A DNA stretch of 64,000 nucleotides, from the NCBI GenBank assembly GCA_031296915.1, contig JAVDPC010000001.1, positions 1 to 64,000 of the forward strand, written 5' to 3'. The stretch is from Cerasicoccus frondis. Its GTDB lineage: Bacteria; Verrucomicrobiota; Verrucomicrobiia; Opitutales; Cerasicoccaceae. The notes beneath the pieces were generated by a model. That model was not told where the DNA came from. It made no database searches and saw only the letters and a list, made by a program, of their open reading frames with translations. The position numbers were made by a program, and so were the translations under genes. Shown here in pieces: positions 36,441-44,106 of the stretch; positions within the stretch are counted from its first letter, which is position 1, and every line of letters begins with the position of its first letter.

Positions 36441-38410
36441 CAGTAGATATAAACCTTGGCAATGTGAAACCCGAGCAACACGGGATACGGTGCGAAAAAC
36501 AGGAGGTGCGACTTGAGCGCCCAGCGCCGCATGCGCATGCCCAAATAGCCGTCAAATCGCTTTTCAGCCGCGACTGCGATTGCAGCAAGCGCCCCGGCGA
36601 GATTCAGGCCAAGGAAACAAATCATCAGCCAGAGGTTGAGGTTTTCACCGAGATGTAGGCCGGTGTGGAAAAACAGTACGACAATGGTCGTTACCCCCAG
36701 CCAGGAATGCGCCGCACGCCAAAAACCGTAGTTGCCAAAGGACAGGAATTTAATCCGCTTCCGCGCCGAAAGCAGAAGCGCAATGGCGGATATTCCCGCC
36801 AGCGTATAGCCTGAAATTTGCTTGGTTAGCGAGTCGGTCCAGATTCGGGTTAGCTGGTAGTAGCTGCTTTGCACTGTATCGGAGGCAGGTAGCCCCGGAA
36901 TGCACATGAAAGCCAGAGCGAGGATCGCCCCCAAAACCGCTGAGATGATCAGCAACCATCTCCCCCGGGGGGAGCCAGCAGCGGCAATGGCCTGGGCGTC
37001 TTCGCCGACAAACTCTGCCAACTGCGGCAAACAGGAGCCGCAAACGCGACCCGCGCCAGTTTGCGCACCGAGTTCCTTGACCGTGGAGCAACCGCCCGCC
37101 ACGGCTTTGCGCAGGACGCCGCAGTTGGTATTCGTGCAGTGACAGACCAAGGCGCTATCCGGCCAATTGAGCACCGATTGCTCGGACGAATCGGTGAAAA
37201 TATCACCATCTCGGACAAACGCTTCCGCCACGCGCTGGGAATTAGAGCGCTTTTCGCGAACGGCGCGCTCAACGAGCATGGTTTTGTCCCACGGCCCCAC
37301 GATGGTCGCCCCAACAATGTGCCCAAGCCGAGTGACAATGGCGCGATAAACGTTCTCCCCACGATAAATATGGGTAGTGCCCTCGCCCATGAAGTCGCCG
37401 AACACGCTGACTTCGACGCCCAGCAACTTCAGGCGACAGGACTGATCACTGCCGCGGTAGTATTCGTTTTTACCAGCAAAGCGCGCGGCGAGCACATCGG
37501 CCTGCTGGTATGCCGGCGCCACGATCCCATACACCACCCCATGGTGCGAAACACATTCGCCAATGGCATAGATGCTGGGATTATTGGTGCGCAATTCATC
37601 GTCGATGATCACCCCACCGCTCCGAACGCCCGTGGGCAAGTCGGCCTGAACCGCCAGCTCATCGCGGGGCCGTATGCCCGCCGCCAGCACCACCAAATCG
37701 ACTGTCTGCGGGTCTCCCTGATCAAACAAGACGCGGAGCCGGCCCGCCTCCGGTTCGATCTTCTGGGTCCGCGTTGTGAGGCGGACACTGATGCCGCGTT
37801 GAGCGACTTCGCGTAGCAAATAGCTGGAGCTGTCTGGCGTCAACTGACGGCTCATTAAGCAATTGGCGCTGTGCACGATGCAGGTTTCCAGCCCCATGCG
37901 ACGCATGGTGTCCGCTGCTTCCAAGCCCAGTAGTCCACCGCCAACAACAAGGCATCGCTGCCCTTGCTTGGCCGAAGCTTTAATCTTTTGGACATCCTCC
38001 AGCGTCCGGTAGACAAAGACATTCGGAGATCGGACGCCCTCGATCTCCGGAATAAATGGACGACTGCCAGTAGCCAGAACGCAATCTCCGTAGGCTGTCT
38101 TTGCCCCATCCTGATCTATCAGCGTTTTCGCAGCGGCATCGATCTCGATGATAAACTTTGTTGGGCGGCGTTCGATGCCATTCGCTGCGTACCAATCCGC
38201 TTTGGCGAGCAGGAGCTCATCAGGGTCATCGAGGTAGAAAGCTTTGGTCAGGTTGACTCGATCATAAGCCGGGCGTGGCTCTTCGCCAAATATGATGATC
38301 GGACGCTTTTTATTTACCCCGCGTTCAACGAGCTGTTGGCAAAGACGCCAACCAGCCATGCCATTGCCGATGATCGCAATCGGCGACTCATCTGTTTTAT
38401 GAGTGCGCAT
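36440..38410 (-). CDS. NirB-like FAD/NAD(P)H reductase fused to BFD [2Fe-2S] and b-cytochrome-like membrane domain
   Basis: The 656-residue fusion has three parts. Residues 1-410 are an FAD/NAD(P)-disulfide-type reductase as in NirB (IAIIGNGMAGWRLC for FAD, CLVVGGGLLGLEAADTM for NAD(P)H). Residues about 420-475 are a BFD-like [2Fe-2S] domain with the CHC and CGSC cysteine pairs. The last 170 residues form about five membrane helices with histidines (AAHSWLG, FFHTGLHLG, KSHLLFF, LGFHIAK), as in ferric-reductase or b-type cytochromes. The sirohaem domain of NirB is absent. An NAD(P)H-FAD-FeS-haem b path across the membrane to the coupled multihaem cytochrome is the natural reading. Confidence 0.85.
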   Translation of the reverse strand: MRTHKTDESPIAIIGNGMAGWRLCQQLVERGVNKKRPIIIFGEEPRPAYDRVNLTKAFYLDDPDELLLAKADWYAANGIERRPTKFIIEIDAAAKTLIDQDGAKTAYGDCVLATGSRPFIPEIEGVRSPNVFVYRTLEDVQKIKASAKQGQRCLVVGGGLLGLEAADTMRRMGLETCIVHSANCLMSRQLTPDSSSYLLREVAQRGISVRLTTRTQKIEPEAGRLRVLFDQGDPQTVDLVVLAAGIRPRDELAVQADLPTGVRSGGVIIDDELRTNNPSIYAIGECVSHHGVVYGIVAPAYQQADVLAARFAGKNEYYRGSDQSCRLKLLGVEVSVFGDFMGEGTTHIYRGENVYRAIVTRLGHIVGATIVGPWDKTMLVERAVREKRSNSQRVAEAFVRDGDIFTDSSEQSVLNWPDSALVCHCTNTNCGVLRKAVAGGCSTVKELGAQTGAGRVCGSCLPQLAEFVGEDAQAIAAAGSPRGRWLLIISAVLGAILALAFMCIPGLPASDTVQSSYYQLTRIWTDSLTKQISGYTLAGISAIALLLSARKRIKFLSFGNYGFWRAAHSWLGVTTIVVLFFHTGLHLGENLNLWLMICFLGLNLAGALAAIAVAAEKRFDGYLGMRMRRWALKSHLLFFAPYPVLLGFHIAKVYIY

Positions 38411-38599
38411 CGTGATGTCGCCAAAATCGCAGGATTGCCGGTGCGGTCATTTGATGGCTGCCGTGTTGTGCTGAGAGTGCATCGCCTACCACATCCATGA
38501 CCCGGAGCGCATGAACGCTCCAGGCCTGATGCTGACTACATTTACCAACCGCAACCATTCATGGCGTTGAGGGTGCGGCGGGAAAAGTCGGTTAAATGG

Positions 38600-38977
38600 T
38601 TAAGCAATTGCTTTGCCTAAAACATCAGCACGGACGCTTTCGGCAATGCCAGCCGCCTCGGCGATGAGGTCGCTGGGCACGCCCAGCTCAGTCAAAGTGG
38701 CGCCAAGGTTTTCAACCACTGCGTCAAAGTGGGTGTCGTTCAGGCCCATTTCCTTGACCAAGTGCGCGTGCGCCGGACCCATACTACGGCCAGAGTATTG
38801 ACTGGGACCGCCAAAAGCAAAGGTGAGAAACTTCTTTTGGTGATCGCGCATCTTGTCCATGTCGATCCCCACAAAGAAGTGTTTGATGCGATCATCGGCG
38901 AGGACCTTCACGTAAAAAATGTCGACTGCGGCGTCTATGGCGGGCTCCCCGCCGAGTTTATCGTATAATGTGCTCAT
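38600..38977 (-). CDS. Truncated haemoglobin (group 1, GlbN-like)
   Basis: The 125-residue protein has the 2-on-2 globin pattern: TLYDKLGGEPAIDAAVDIFY, FFVGIDMDKMRDHQKKFLTFAFGG with distal residues, and the proximal His in GPAHAHLVKEMGL. Group 1 truncated haemoglobins bind O2 and NO and often detoxify NO by dioxygenation. It sits in an operon with cytochromes and downstream of an NsrR-like regulator, which fits NO defence. A 189-bp gap with a small GGAGCG/CGCTCC hairpin (around 38497-38514) separates it from the following flavoprotein gene. Confidence 0.92.
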   Translation of the reverse strand: MSTLYDKLGGEPAIDAAVDIFYVKVLADDRIKHFFVGIDMDKMRDHQKKFLTFAFGGPSQYSGRSMGPAHAHLVKEMGLNDTHFDAVVENLGATLTELGVPSDLIAEAAGIAESVRADVLGKAIA

Positions 38978-39004
38978 TGGTAATGCTATCGTTGTTCGGT
39001 TTGG

Positions 39005-39427
39005 TTACTGGCTGGCATGAACCACAAAATCCACACACAGCTTAATTTGTTCGTCGGTTAATTCGGTAAAGCCGCCTTTAGCGGGCATCACGAGCATCTG
39101 TGGCCCGGAAAATCCGTTAATTGCGTGCTGATAGAGGATTTCTTTTCCCTGTGCTATCCGAGGCGCCCATGCCTTCTGGTCGCCTATTTTAGGCGCTCCG
39201 CCAAGTCCGCTAATGTGGCATTGGCCACAGCGCGGAACCCAGAGCTCACGACCTTCGATCAAGGCGGGATCACTTAGCTTGAGCGCCATTGGGTCGAAAA
39301 GCTTAGGTTTTTCCGCCTTGGGTTCTGATACCGCAACTGGCTTTGCCTCCTGGCCACACCCGCTCACAAGGAGCAGGCAGGCCAGCAGACATACAGCAGA
39401 CCATGCACTTTGCTGCACAAAGCTCAT
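39005..39427 (-). CDS. Lipoprotein monohaem cytochrome c
   Basis: The 140-residue protein has a lipoprotein signal peptide (hydrophobic VCLLACLLLV then lipobox VSGC), an Ala/Pro/Lys-rich linker and a c5-type class I cytochrome domain. The haem site is CGQCHISG and the axial Met is probably in MLVMPAKGG. It should carry electrons on the periplasmic face, anchored by lipid. It is between the Tll0287-like haem protein (11 bp away) and the haemoglobin gene (27 bp away), clearly in the same operon. Confidence 0.9.
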   Translation of the reverse strand: MSFVQQSAWSAVCLLACLLLVSGCGQEAKPVAVSEPKAEKPKLFDPMALKLSDPALIEGRELWVPRCGQCHISGLGGAPKIGDQKAWAPRIAQGKEILYQHAINGFSGPQMLVMPAKGGFTELTDEQIKLCVDFVVHASQ

Positions 39428-39438
39428 GTCCGGCGGGA

Positions 39439-40038
39439 TTAGGAATCCATGGGGACGCGAATCACAACGCCGCCCATCACGTCACCGAGCTTGAAGTCGG
39501 TTTTGGGGCTGTCTTTGTGCTCGTTGTGGCAAGATACGCAAACGGGCGCCACCGCGACATCTGCATAGACGGCGGTGAAGTACTTCTGCCCACCGAGCGT
39601 TTCCTGACTGTAGTAAGGTGCAGAGCCTCCGTTCGCGGCAACGAATTCCAAGCCCTTCTTTTCAACTTCAGTTTGGCCCGCCGCGTTGGACTTATTTATC
39701 GGCCAAAGCGACTGAAGTGAATAGCTAAACCAGGCATCCTTACTCGCGGTGAGCTCTGCGCCCATGCGAAACATTTGTGCTGGCAGTGGCAGAGCCTGGT
39801 CCTCGGTCCAGTGTTCACTGGCCTTGATTACTTTGTCTTCTTTAACCAGTCGGTTAACAACTTTTTGCGTGTAGACCGTACGGTCGTTTTCAAGCACCAT
39901 ATGCAGTGCGTCCGTCATTTTTTCGTAAGAAACTCCGGGAGGCGCTGCCTCTACGGCTTCTGTCTTGGAGCAACCGGTCACCAACCAGCAACCCAGTGCT
40001 GTCGCGCCGAGCGCGATAGTCATTATCGTTTTTTTCAT
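39439..40038 (-). CDS. Tll0287-like (DUF3365) haem-c lipoprotein
   Basis: The 199-residue protein has a lipobox (LVTGCSK) and a DUF3365/Tll0287-like sensor domain that ends with a c-haem motif (VCVSCHNEHKDSPKTDFKLGDVMGG). Domains of this type bind haem c in a PAS-like fold and are found as redox or gas sensors in the periplasm. It is the first gene of the five-gene set, with a long palindrome at 40080-40108, 41 bp upstream of its start. A function as NO or redox sensor, or as electron donor, is inference. Confidence 0.85.
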   Translation of the reverse strand: MKKTIMTIALGATALGCWLVTGCSKTEAVEAAPPGVSYEKMTDALHMVLENDRTVYTQKVVNRLVKEDKVIKASEHWTEDQALPLPAQMFRMGAELTASKDAWFSYSLQSLWPINKSNAAGQTEVEKKGLEFVAANGGSAPYYSQETLGGQKYFTAVYADVAVAPVCVSCHNEHKDSPKTDFKLGDVMGGVVIRVPMDS

Positions 40039-40079
40039 GGTACGTCAGATTTTAGTTAGCCGCAAGAAATGGCTAATTG

Positions 40080-40108
40080 TTAAAATAGCACTCAGAATGC
40101 CATTTTAA
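40080..40108. promoter_or_regulatory. Candidate Rrf2/NsrR operator upstream of the haem operon
   Basis: The left arm TTAAAATAGCA (40080-40090) and right arm TGCCATTTTAA (40098-40108) are inverted repeats with 10 of 11 positions paired and a 7-bp spacer. The size and AT-rich outer halves resemble NsrR sites (two 11-bp arms). It is the main palindrome near the operon start and lies between the operon and the NsrR-like gene. Confidence 0.65.
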
Positions 40109-40146
40109 AACCAACGCACTGTTACTGACGTTTTTTAAGGCTGCTT

Positions 40147-40190
40147 TTAATGCATCCCAGGCATGAATCCACCTCATGCCATAGCATTAA
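40147..40190. repeat. Nested inverted repeat between the nsrR-like gene and the haem operon
   Basis: The inner stem GGCATGA (40160-40166) pairs with TCATGCC (40174-40180) and the outer stem TTAATGC (40147-40153) with GCATTAA (40184-40190). No T-run follows on the minus strand, so termination is uncertain; it may slow read-through from the regulator gene into the operon. Confidence 0.6.
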
Positions 40191-40210
40191 TGGGGCGTAT
40201 AAGCCCTGCT

Positions 40211-40648
40211 TCAGGCCGACTGCCCTTCGAGCTCGGTCTTTGGCCAGCCACCAGCTATCGCATCTTCGAGCGTATATTTTTGCAGGTGTTGAAAAAATTG
40301 TGCACGAGCGCCATACAAGATGCCTTTCAACCGGCAACAATTATTCAATAGGCAGTTGCTTTGCTCGCCAGCGAAACACTCAACCAAGTTGAAATGTGGC
40401 TCTGTGCAACGGACAACTTCGGCCAAATTGATCTCAGCAGGACGCATGGCCAAGGAAACACCGCCGTTCTTCCCCCGCGAATTCTTGAGATAGCCAGCTT
40501 TAGCCAAGTGCCCGGTAATTTTCGCAATATGGTGCCGCGAAACATTGTAATATTCGGCTAATTCATCAATCGATGATTGCAACCCATCTTCACGCGCCAA
40601 ATACATTAAAACGCGCAGAGAATAGTCCGTAAATGCAGTGAGTTCCAT
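40211..40648 (-). CDS. nsrR: NsrR-like Rrf2-family regulator
   Basis: ATG 40648 gives 145 residues that follow E. coli NsrR closely at the start (MELTAFTDYSLRVLMYLA). It has the winged helix with SRHHIAKITGHLAKAGYL, the RGKNGGVSLA wing, and a cysteine cluster in LVECFAGEQSNCLLNNCCRLKGIL that would hold the NO-sensing Fe-S cluster. The other track start at 40675 adds an unsupported leader. The haem operon lies downstream on the same strand after 172 bp. Rrf2 paralogues such as IscR are an alternative, but the LVECF...CRLK pattern favours NsrR. Confidence 0.85.
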   Translation of the reverse strand: MELTAFTDYSLRVLMYLAREDGLQSSIDELAEYYNVSRHHIAKITGHLAKAGYLKNSRGKNGGVSLAMRPAEINLAEVVRCTEPHFNLVECFAGEQSNCLLNNCCRLKGILYGARAQFFQHLQKYTLEDAIAGGWPKTELEGQSA

Positions 40649-40772
40649 GAGTAGTTCGGGCAAGCAATTAGTCAATTAGTGGGCATATTGAAATAATTGC
40701 AAGTAGCGAGCGACTTCTCCACGCTTTAGTCTACGGACTATTTCAGGGATACCTTAACCGTTTAATCAAACC

Positions 40773-41483
40773 ATGTGCTGTCGTTACACATTGATCAAAG
40801 TGGAAGCCGCGCTCACCAAAATGCTGAAAATGCAGCAATTGGCAGGCCTAAAGGCTCGTTACAATATCGCCCCCACCCAACCGATTGCCGCGATTCGAGC
40901 CAACGAACAGTCCCGGGAGCGAGAAGTGGCGATTTTCAACTGGGGGCTCGTTCCCTTTTGGGCCAAAGAGCCCTCGATTTCCACGAAGCTGCTCAATGCG
41001 CGCTCAGAAACAGCTGCCGTTAAACCTGCCTTTCGCGGACCGATGCGTCATCATCGCTGTTTGATTCCTGCTGACGGCTTCTTCGAGTGGAAAGGTCGAT
41101 CAGGCCAGAAACAGCCATTTTACATCCGACGCCCGAATTTCGAGCCATTTTGCTTTGCCGGCCTCTTTGATCACTGGGGTTCACCGGACGGGTCTGAGAT
41201 CGAATCGGCCACCATACTCACCACCGCGGCCAATCAATTCATGAAACCTATCCATGCTCGCATGCCAGTGATCATCGCTCCCCAAGACTATGATCGCTGG
41301 CTAGACCCAGCGATACAGCGCAGCGGAGAAGTAGCAGATTTACTCCGCGCGCCACCGGAAGATTTCTTCGTCCATGAGCCCGTTACCCCCTTAGTCAATC
41401 GCGTTCAAAATGATTTGCCAGAGTGTGTAATGCCGACCGAACTGCCTCCGGAGCCGCCGTCACAAATGGGATTTGGATTCTGA
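40773..41483 (+). CDS. SRAP/HMCES-type abasic-site processing protein (YedK family)
   Basis: This 236-residue protein covalently traps abasic sites in single-stranded DNA through its N-terminal Cys2 after Met removal. The start is MCCRYTL (usually MCGRY). Other family marks are NIAPTQ, WGLVPFWAKE, LNARSETA, IPADGFFEWK and the His in MKPIHARMPVI. It is divergent from the nsrR-like gene with a 124-bp gap and convergent with rlmH. The Gly-to-Cys change next to Cys2 gives two adjacent cysteines. Confidence 0.94.
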   Translation: MCCRYTLIKVEAALTKMLKMQQLAGLKARYNIAPTQPIAAIRANEQSREREVAIFNWGLVPFWAKEPSISTKLLNARSETAAVKPAFRGPMRHHRCLIPADGFFEWKGRSGQKQPFYIRRPNFEPFCFAGLFDHWGSPDGSEIESATILTTAANQFMKPIHARMPVIIAPQDYDRWLDPAIQRSGEVADLLRAPPEDFFVHEPVTPLVNRVQNDLPECVMPTELPPEPPSQMGFGF

Positions 41484-41495
41484 CGGCGTTGCCTG

Positions 41496-41939
41496 CTACT
41501 CATGATGGTATTTTGAGCCGCTGTTGATTGAAACGCCACGGTAGAGTTGCTCAAGCAGTAGGTAGCGCGCCATCTCGTGCGTAAAGGTCATCGGCGAGAG
41601 TGCGAATAATCGGTTAGCGCGTTGTTTGACTGCCTTTGACAAGCCATAGGGTCCGCCGATAACGAAAACCAGTTCACGTCCCATTTGCTCCTGAATGCGC
41701 GCCGCCAATTGAGCGGAGCCCATCGTCTTGCCCTCTTCGGCAAGCACCCAAGCAGACGCATCGGCTTTTGCTTCGAGGGCAGCCACCAGACGCGCTCCTT
41801 CGGACTCAGGGTCTGAATCTTTAAACTCAATGATATCCAGCCGCCCCTGGCGCTGAAGGCGCGCAGTGAAATCATCACACAATGCGCGCAGGTGGGTGTT
41901 TTTCATTTTCCCCACCACCAGAAGCGTCATGCGGAACAT
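41496..41939 (-). CDS. rlmH: 23S rRNA pseudouridine-1915 N3-methyltransferase
   Basis: This 147-residue SPOUT methyltransferase has the GGPYGLSKAV SAM-binding knot, LSPMTFTHEMARYLLLEQLYRG and the terminal YHHE. It methylates helix 69 of 23S rRNA. ATG 41939 begins directly after the sufT-like stop (41940), and a second ATG at 41930 (MTLLVVGKMK) matches the usual family start better. The pair is probably co-transcribed. Confidence 0.95.
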   Translation of the reverse strand: MFRMTLLVVGKMKNTHLRALCDDFTARLQRQGRLDIIEFKDSDPESEGARLVAALEAKADASAWVLAEEGKTMGSAQLAARIQEQMGRELVFVIGGPYGLSKAVKQRANRLFALSPMTFTHEMARYLLLEQLYRGVSINSGSKYHHE

Positions 41940-42503
41940 TTACTTTAGGCCAAGCTTCATTTTGCCCGCCTCGGAAATCATCTTGGGATTCCACGGTGGA
42001 TCCCAAACAATGTTCACCTCTGCAAACTCGACGTCCGGCAAGCTTTCGATTTTTTCCTTGGCGTCTGCGGCAATTACGGGGCCCATGCCGCAGCCTTGCG
42101 CCGTCAGCGTCATTTGGACCGAAATGGTGTGCTTGCCAGAATCAGCGTCTTCAACTTTCAGGTCATAAATGAGGCCTAAATCGACGATATTGACAGGGAT
42201 TTCCGGGTCAAAACAGTTGCGTAAAACAGCCCAGACGTGGTCCTCACTGAAGGGGCCGTCCAGTTCCTCATCGGCCGACTCTCCCCCCAATTCGCTCATG
42301 AGCCATTCCTCAGCCTCAGCGCCAAGAGCGGCGAAATTCTCTCTGGCTATGCGGAACATGCCGTTGGGCGCGGTGACCGTAACTGAGCCGCCTAAAGCCT
42401 GGTTCACGTTTACCGGGCTGCCTTTTGCCAAGGTGACAGCGTCACCAGCAGGAATCAGGGTGGCAGGGCAATCACGCATTAAGTATAAAGTGTCGTTAAT
42501 CAT
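41940..42503 (-). CDS. sufT: SufT-like Fe-S cluster assembly protein (MIP18/DUF59)
   Basis: The 187-residue protein has an N-terminal SufT-specific beta domain (DCPATLIPAGDAVTLAKGSPVNVNQALGGSVTV). A C-terminal MIP18/DUF59 domain follows (VWAVLRNCFDPEIPVNIVDLGLIYD with the conserved Cys, and TLTAQGCGMG). SufT helps mature Fe-S proteins. No other suf gene is in the window. It lies directly upstream of rlmH. Confidence 0.9.
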   Translation of the reverse strand: MINDTLYLMRDCPATLIPAGDAVTLAKGSPVNVNQALGGSVTVTAPNGMFRIARENFAALGAEAEEWLMSELGGESADEELDGPFSEDHVWAVLRNCFDPEIPVNIVDLGLIYDLKVEDADSGKHTISVQMTLTAQGCGMGPVIAADAKEKIESLPDVEFAEVNIVWDPPWNPKMISEAGKMKLGLK

Positions 42504-42681
42504 GCATCCAGATTCATCAGTTGGCGTGAAATGTCAAACCTCAGCCACTGGGCAATTTAGACCTCCTCCTTGCGATTATAATTAAAATATTTAAGGTAAG
42601 TGATATGTGGCTAAAAAACTTGTAGCTTTTAACTCCGGACATATATTTGTCACTTTTCTGCATTGAATTAAAATTCTCGTT

Positions 42682-44064
42682 ATGCCCAATACCATATCTG
42701 CGTTACACCGGCTGGCCTCTGTGTTGGCATGTGTGATTTTCTCGATTTCGTTCTGCACTCCATCAGCATTTGCTGCGGCTAAAAAAAAGGAAGCCCCAGC
42801 CGTAACGGTGGATGTTCCCGACGAAACGTTAGTCCAGTTCATGTCACCAGATATGCTGCGAGAATGGCGACGCGTCGAACGTGGCATCGCTCAAGCCAAG
42901 GCCGATATCGAATCAGGCGAATGGCTTGCAGCCAAAGAGTACAGCCAATTTGTCCCCAAACAACAAACCGACGCCGACCGTAAGAAAGGCAAAGAAAAAA
43001 TCGATGAGGGTAAAGCGCAACTGGAAGCTTATTTGGAGGAGCAGGGACAGCTTCGCATTAAAACTTACGAAGCATACAAGAATTACCAAGCCCAGTTTGA
43101 TTCTCAGTCTATCAACATGACGATCAGCGGCGCTGCATTGGAAGAGGCGATCCAACAGCCAACTGAGGCCATGCTCTATAAGTTGTGGAATGATAATTAC
43201 ACCAAAATTCTCTTTGCTGGAGCCTTTGTCCTAAATAATGGCGCCTATGCCAAAGCCGCCCCCCTTAGTCAGTCGCTCAGCGACACCATTGCCAATCTGG
43301 ACGGGAACCGCTATACATACGTTGAAGAGGTTACAGAATTCAGCCTGGATGTAGATAAGAGTAAGCCGAAAGTTCTGTTTGATTCACGAGAGGACACTGT
43401 TAAACGCTTCAAACCCGCCCTGCTGATCGTAGAAATCATTTTTGACGCTGAAGCCAAGCATGGGCTCTACGCGCTCAATTCTTTTGATCTCAAGACTGGT
43501 GTGTTAATCGATCAAGCCATCTTGCGCTTCCCGATCAATGCTGACACCCCGGAAACGCTCGGAATTAAGAGCGAGGAACTGCTCACCACAGTAGACCCAA
43601 CCGTATCTGAGGGCGCCGGTTCCGAGAGCGAAACGCAGTCTGCCTCGAACAATGCAAAACCAGCCGGACTGTCTTTAACCCTCGACGATAAGACAAATTT
43701 CCTCGGCCGATTGGGAACTGCCAAAGCCAACTACTTTTTTGACGTAAACTACGTTGGGCAAATCGATGGCTACGATCAGCGTGCCGCAATTTTGCTCAAC
43801 AACGCGCTGATGCGTGAGCAGAACATACATGTAGATGACTACGAGTTCATTTCCCAAGCATTGCCTCTCGCCAATGAAGATGTGCAACTAGTGGATATGG
43901 CCAATGCTGAATGGCGAGTTTCCCCGACAACTCCAGTCGAAAACTCAGAGGGTGTTTACAGCATTCGCGCAATTGCTAAAAACGGCGATGCTTCCATCGA
44001 GATTGGCAGCCTGACAATTGAACCTGCTTCTGCTGAGAGCATCCCCCCCCAGGCCAAGAAGTAG
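42682..44064 (+). CDS. Exported protein of unknown function
   Basis: This 460-residue protein has a signal peptide (VLACVIFSISFCTPSAFA-AA). A Lys-rich start is followed by a long helical stretch, possibly coiled coil, at about 60-145 (RRVERGIAQAKADIESGEWLAAKEY, DEGKAQLEAYLEEQGQLRIK). A mixed region of about 300 residues follows. No lipobox and no mature cysteines are seen. I recognise no family. It stands alone between sufT and the convergent sppA (42 bp). Export is likely and function unknown. Confidence 0.65.
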   Translation: MPNTISALHRLASVLACVIFSISFCTPSAFAAAKKKEAPAVTVDVPDETLVQFMSPDMLREWRRVERGIAQAKADIESGEWLAAKEYSQFVPKQQTDADRKKGKEKIDEGKAQLEAYLEEQGQLRIKTYEAYKNYQAQFDSQSINMTISGAALEEAIQQPTEAMLYKLWNDNYTKILFAGAFVLNNGAYAKAAPLSQSLSDTIANLDGNRYTYVEEVTEFSLDVDKSKPKVLFDSREDTVKRFKPALLIVEIIFDAEAKHGLYALNSFDLKTGVLIDQAILRFPINADTPETLGIKSEELLTTVDPTVSEGAGSESETQSASNNAKPAGLSLTLDDKTNFLGRLGTAKANYFFDVNYVGQIDGYDQRAAILLNNALMREQNIHVDDYEFISQALPLANEDVQLVDMANAEWRVSPTTPVENSEGVYSIRAIAKNGDASIEIGSLTIEPASAESIPPQAKK

Positions 44065-44106
44065 GCGCTTAGTGTGGTTGCTTAATCGGCGGAGTTGCCA
44101 AATTGG

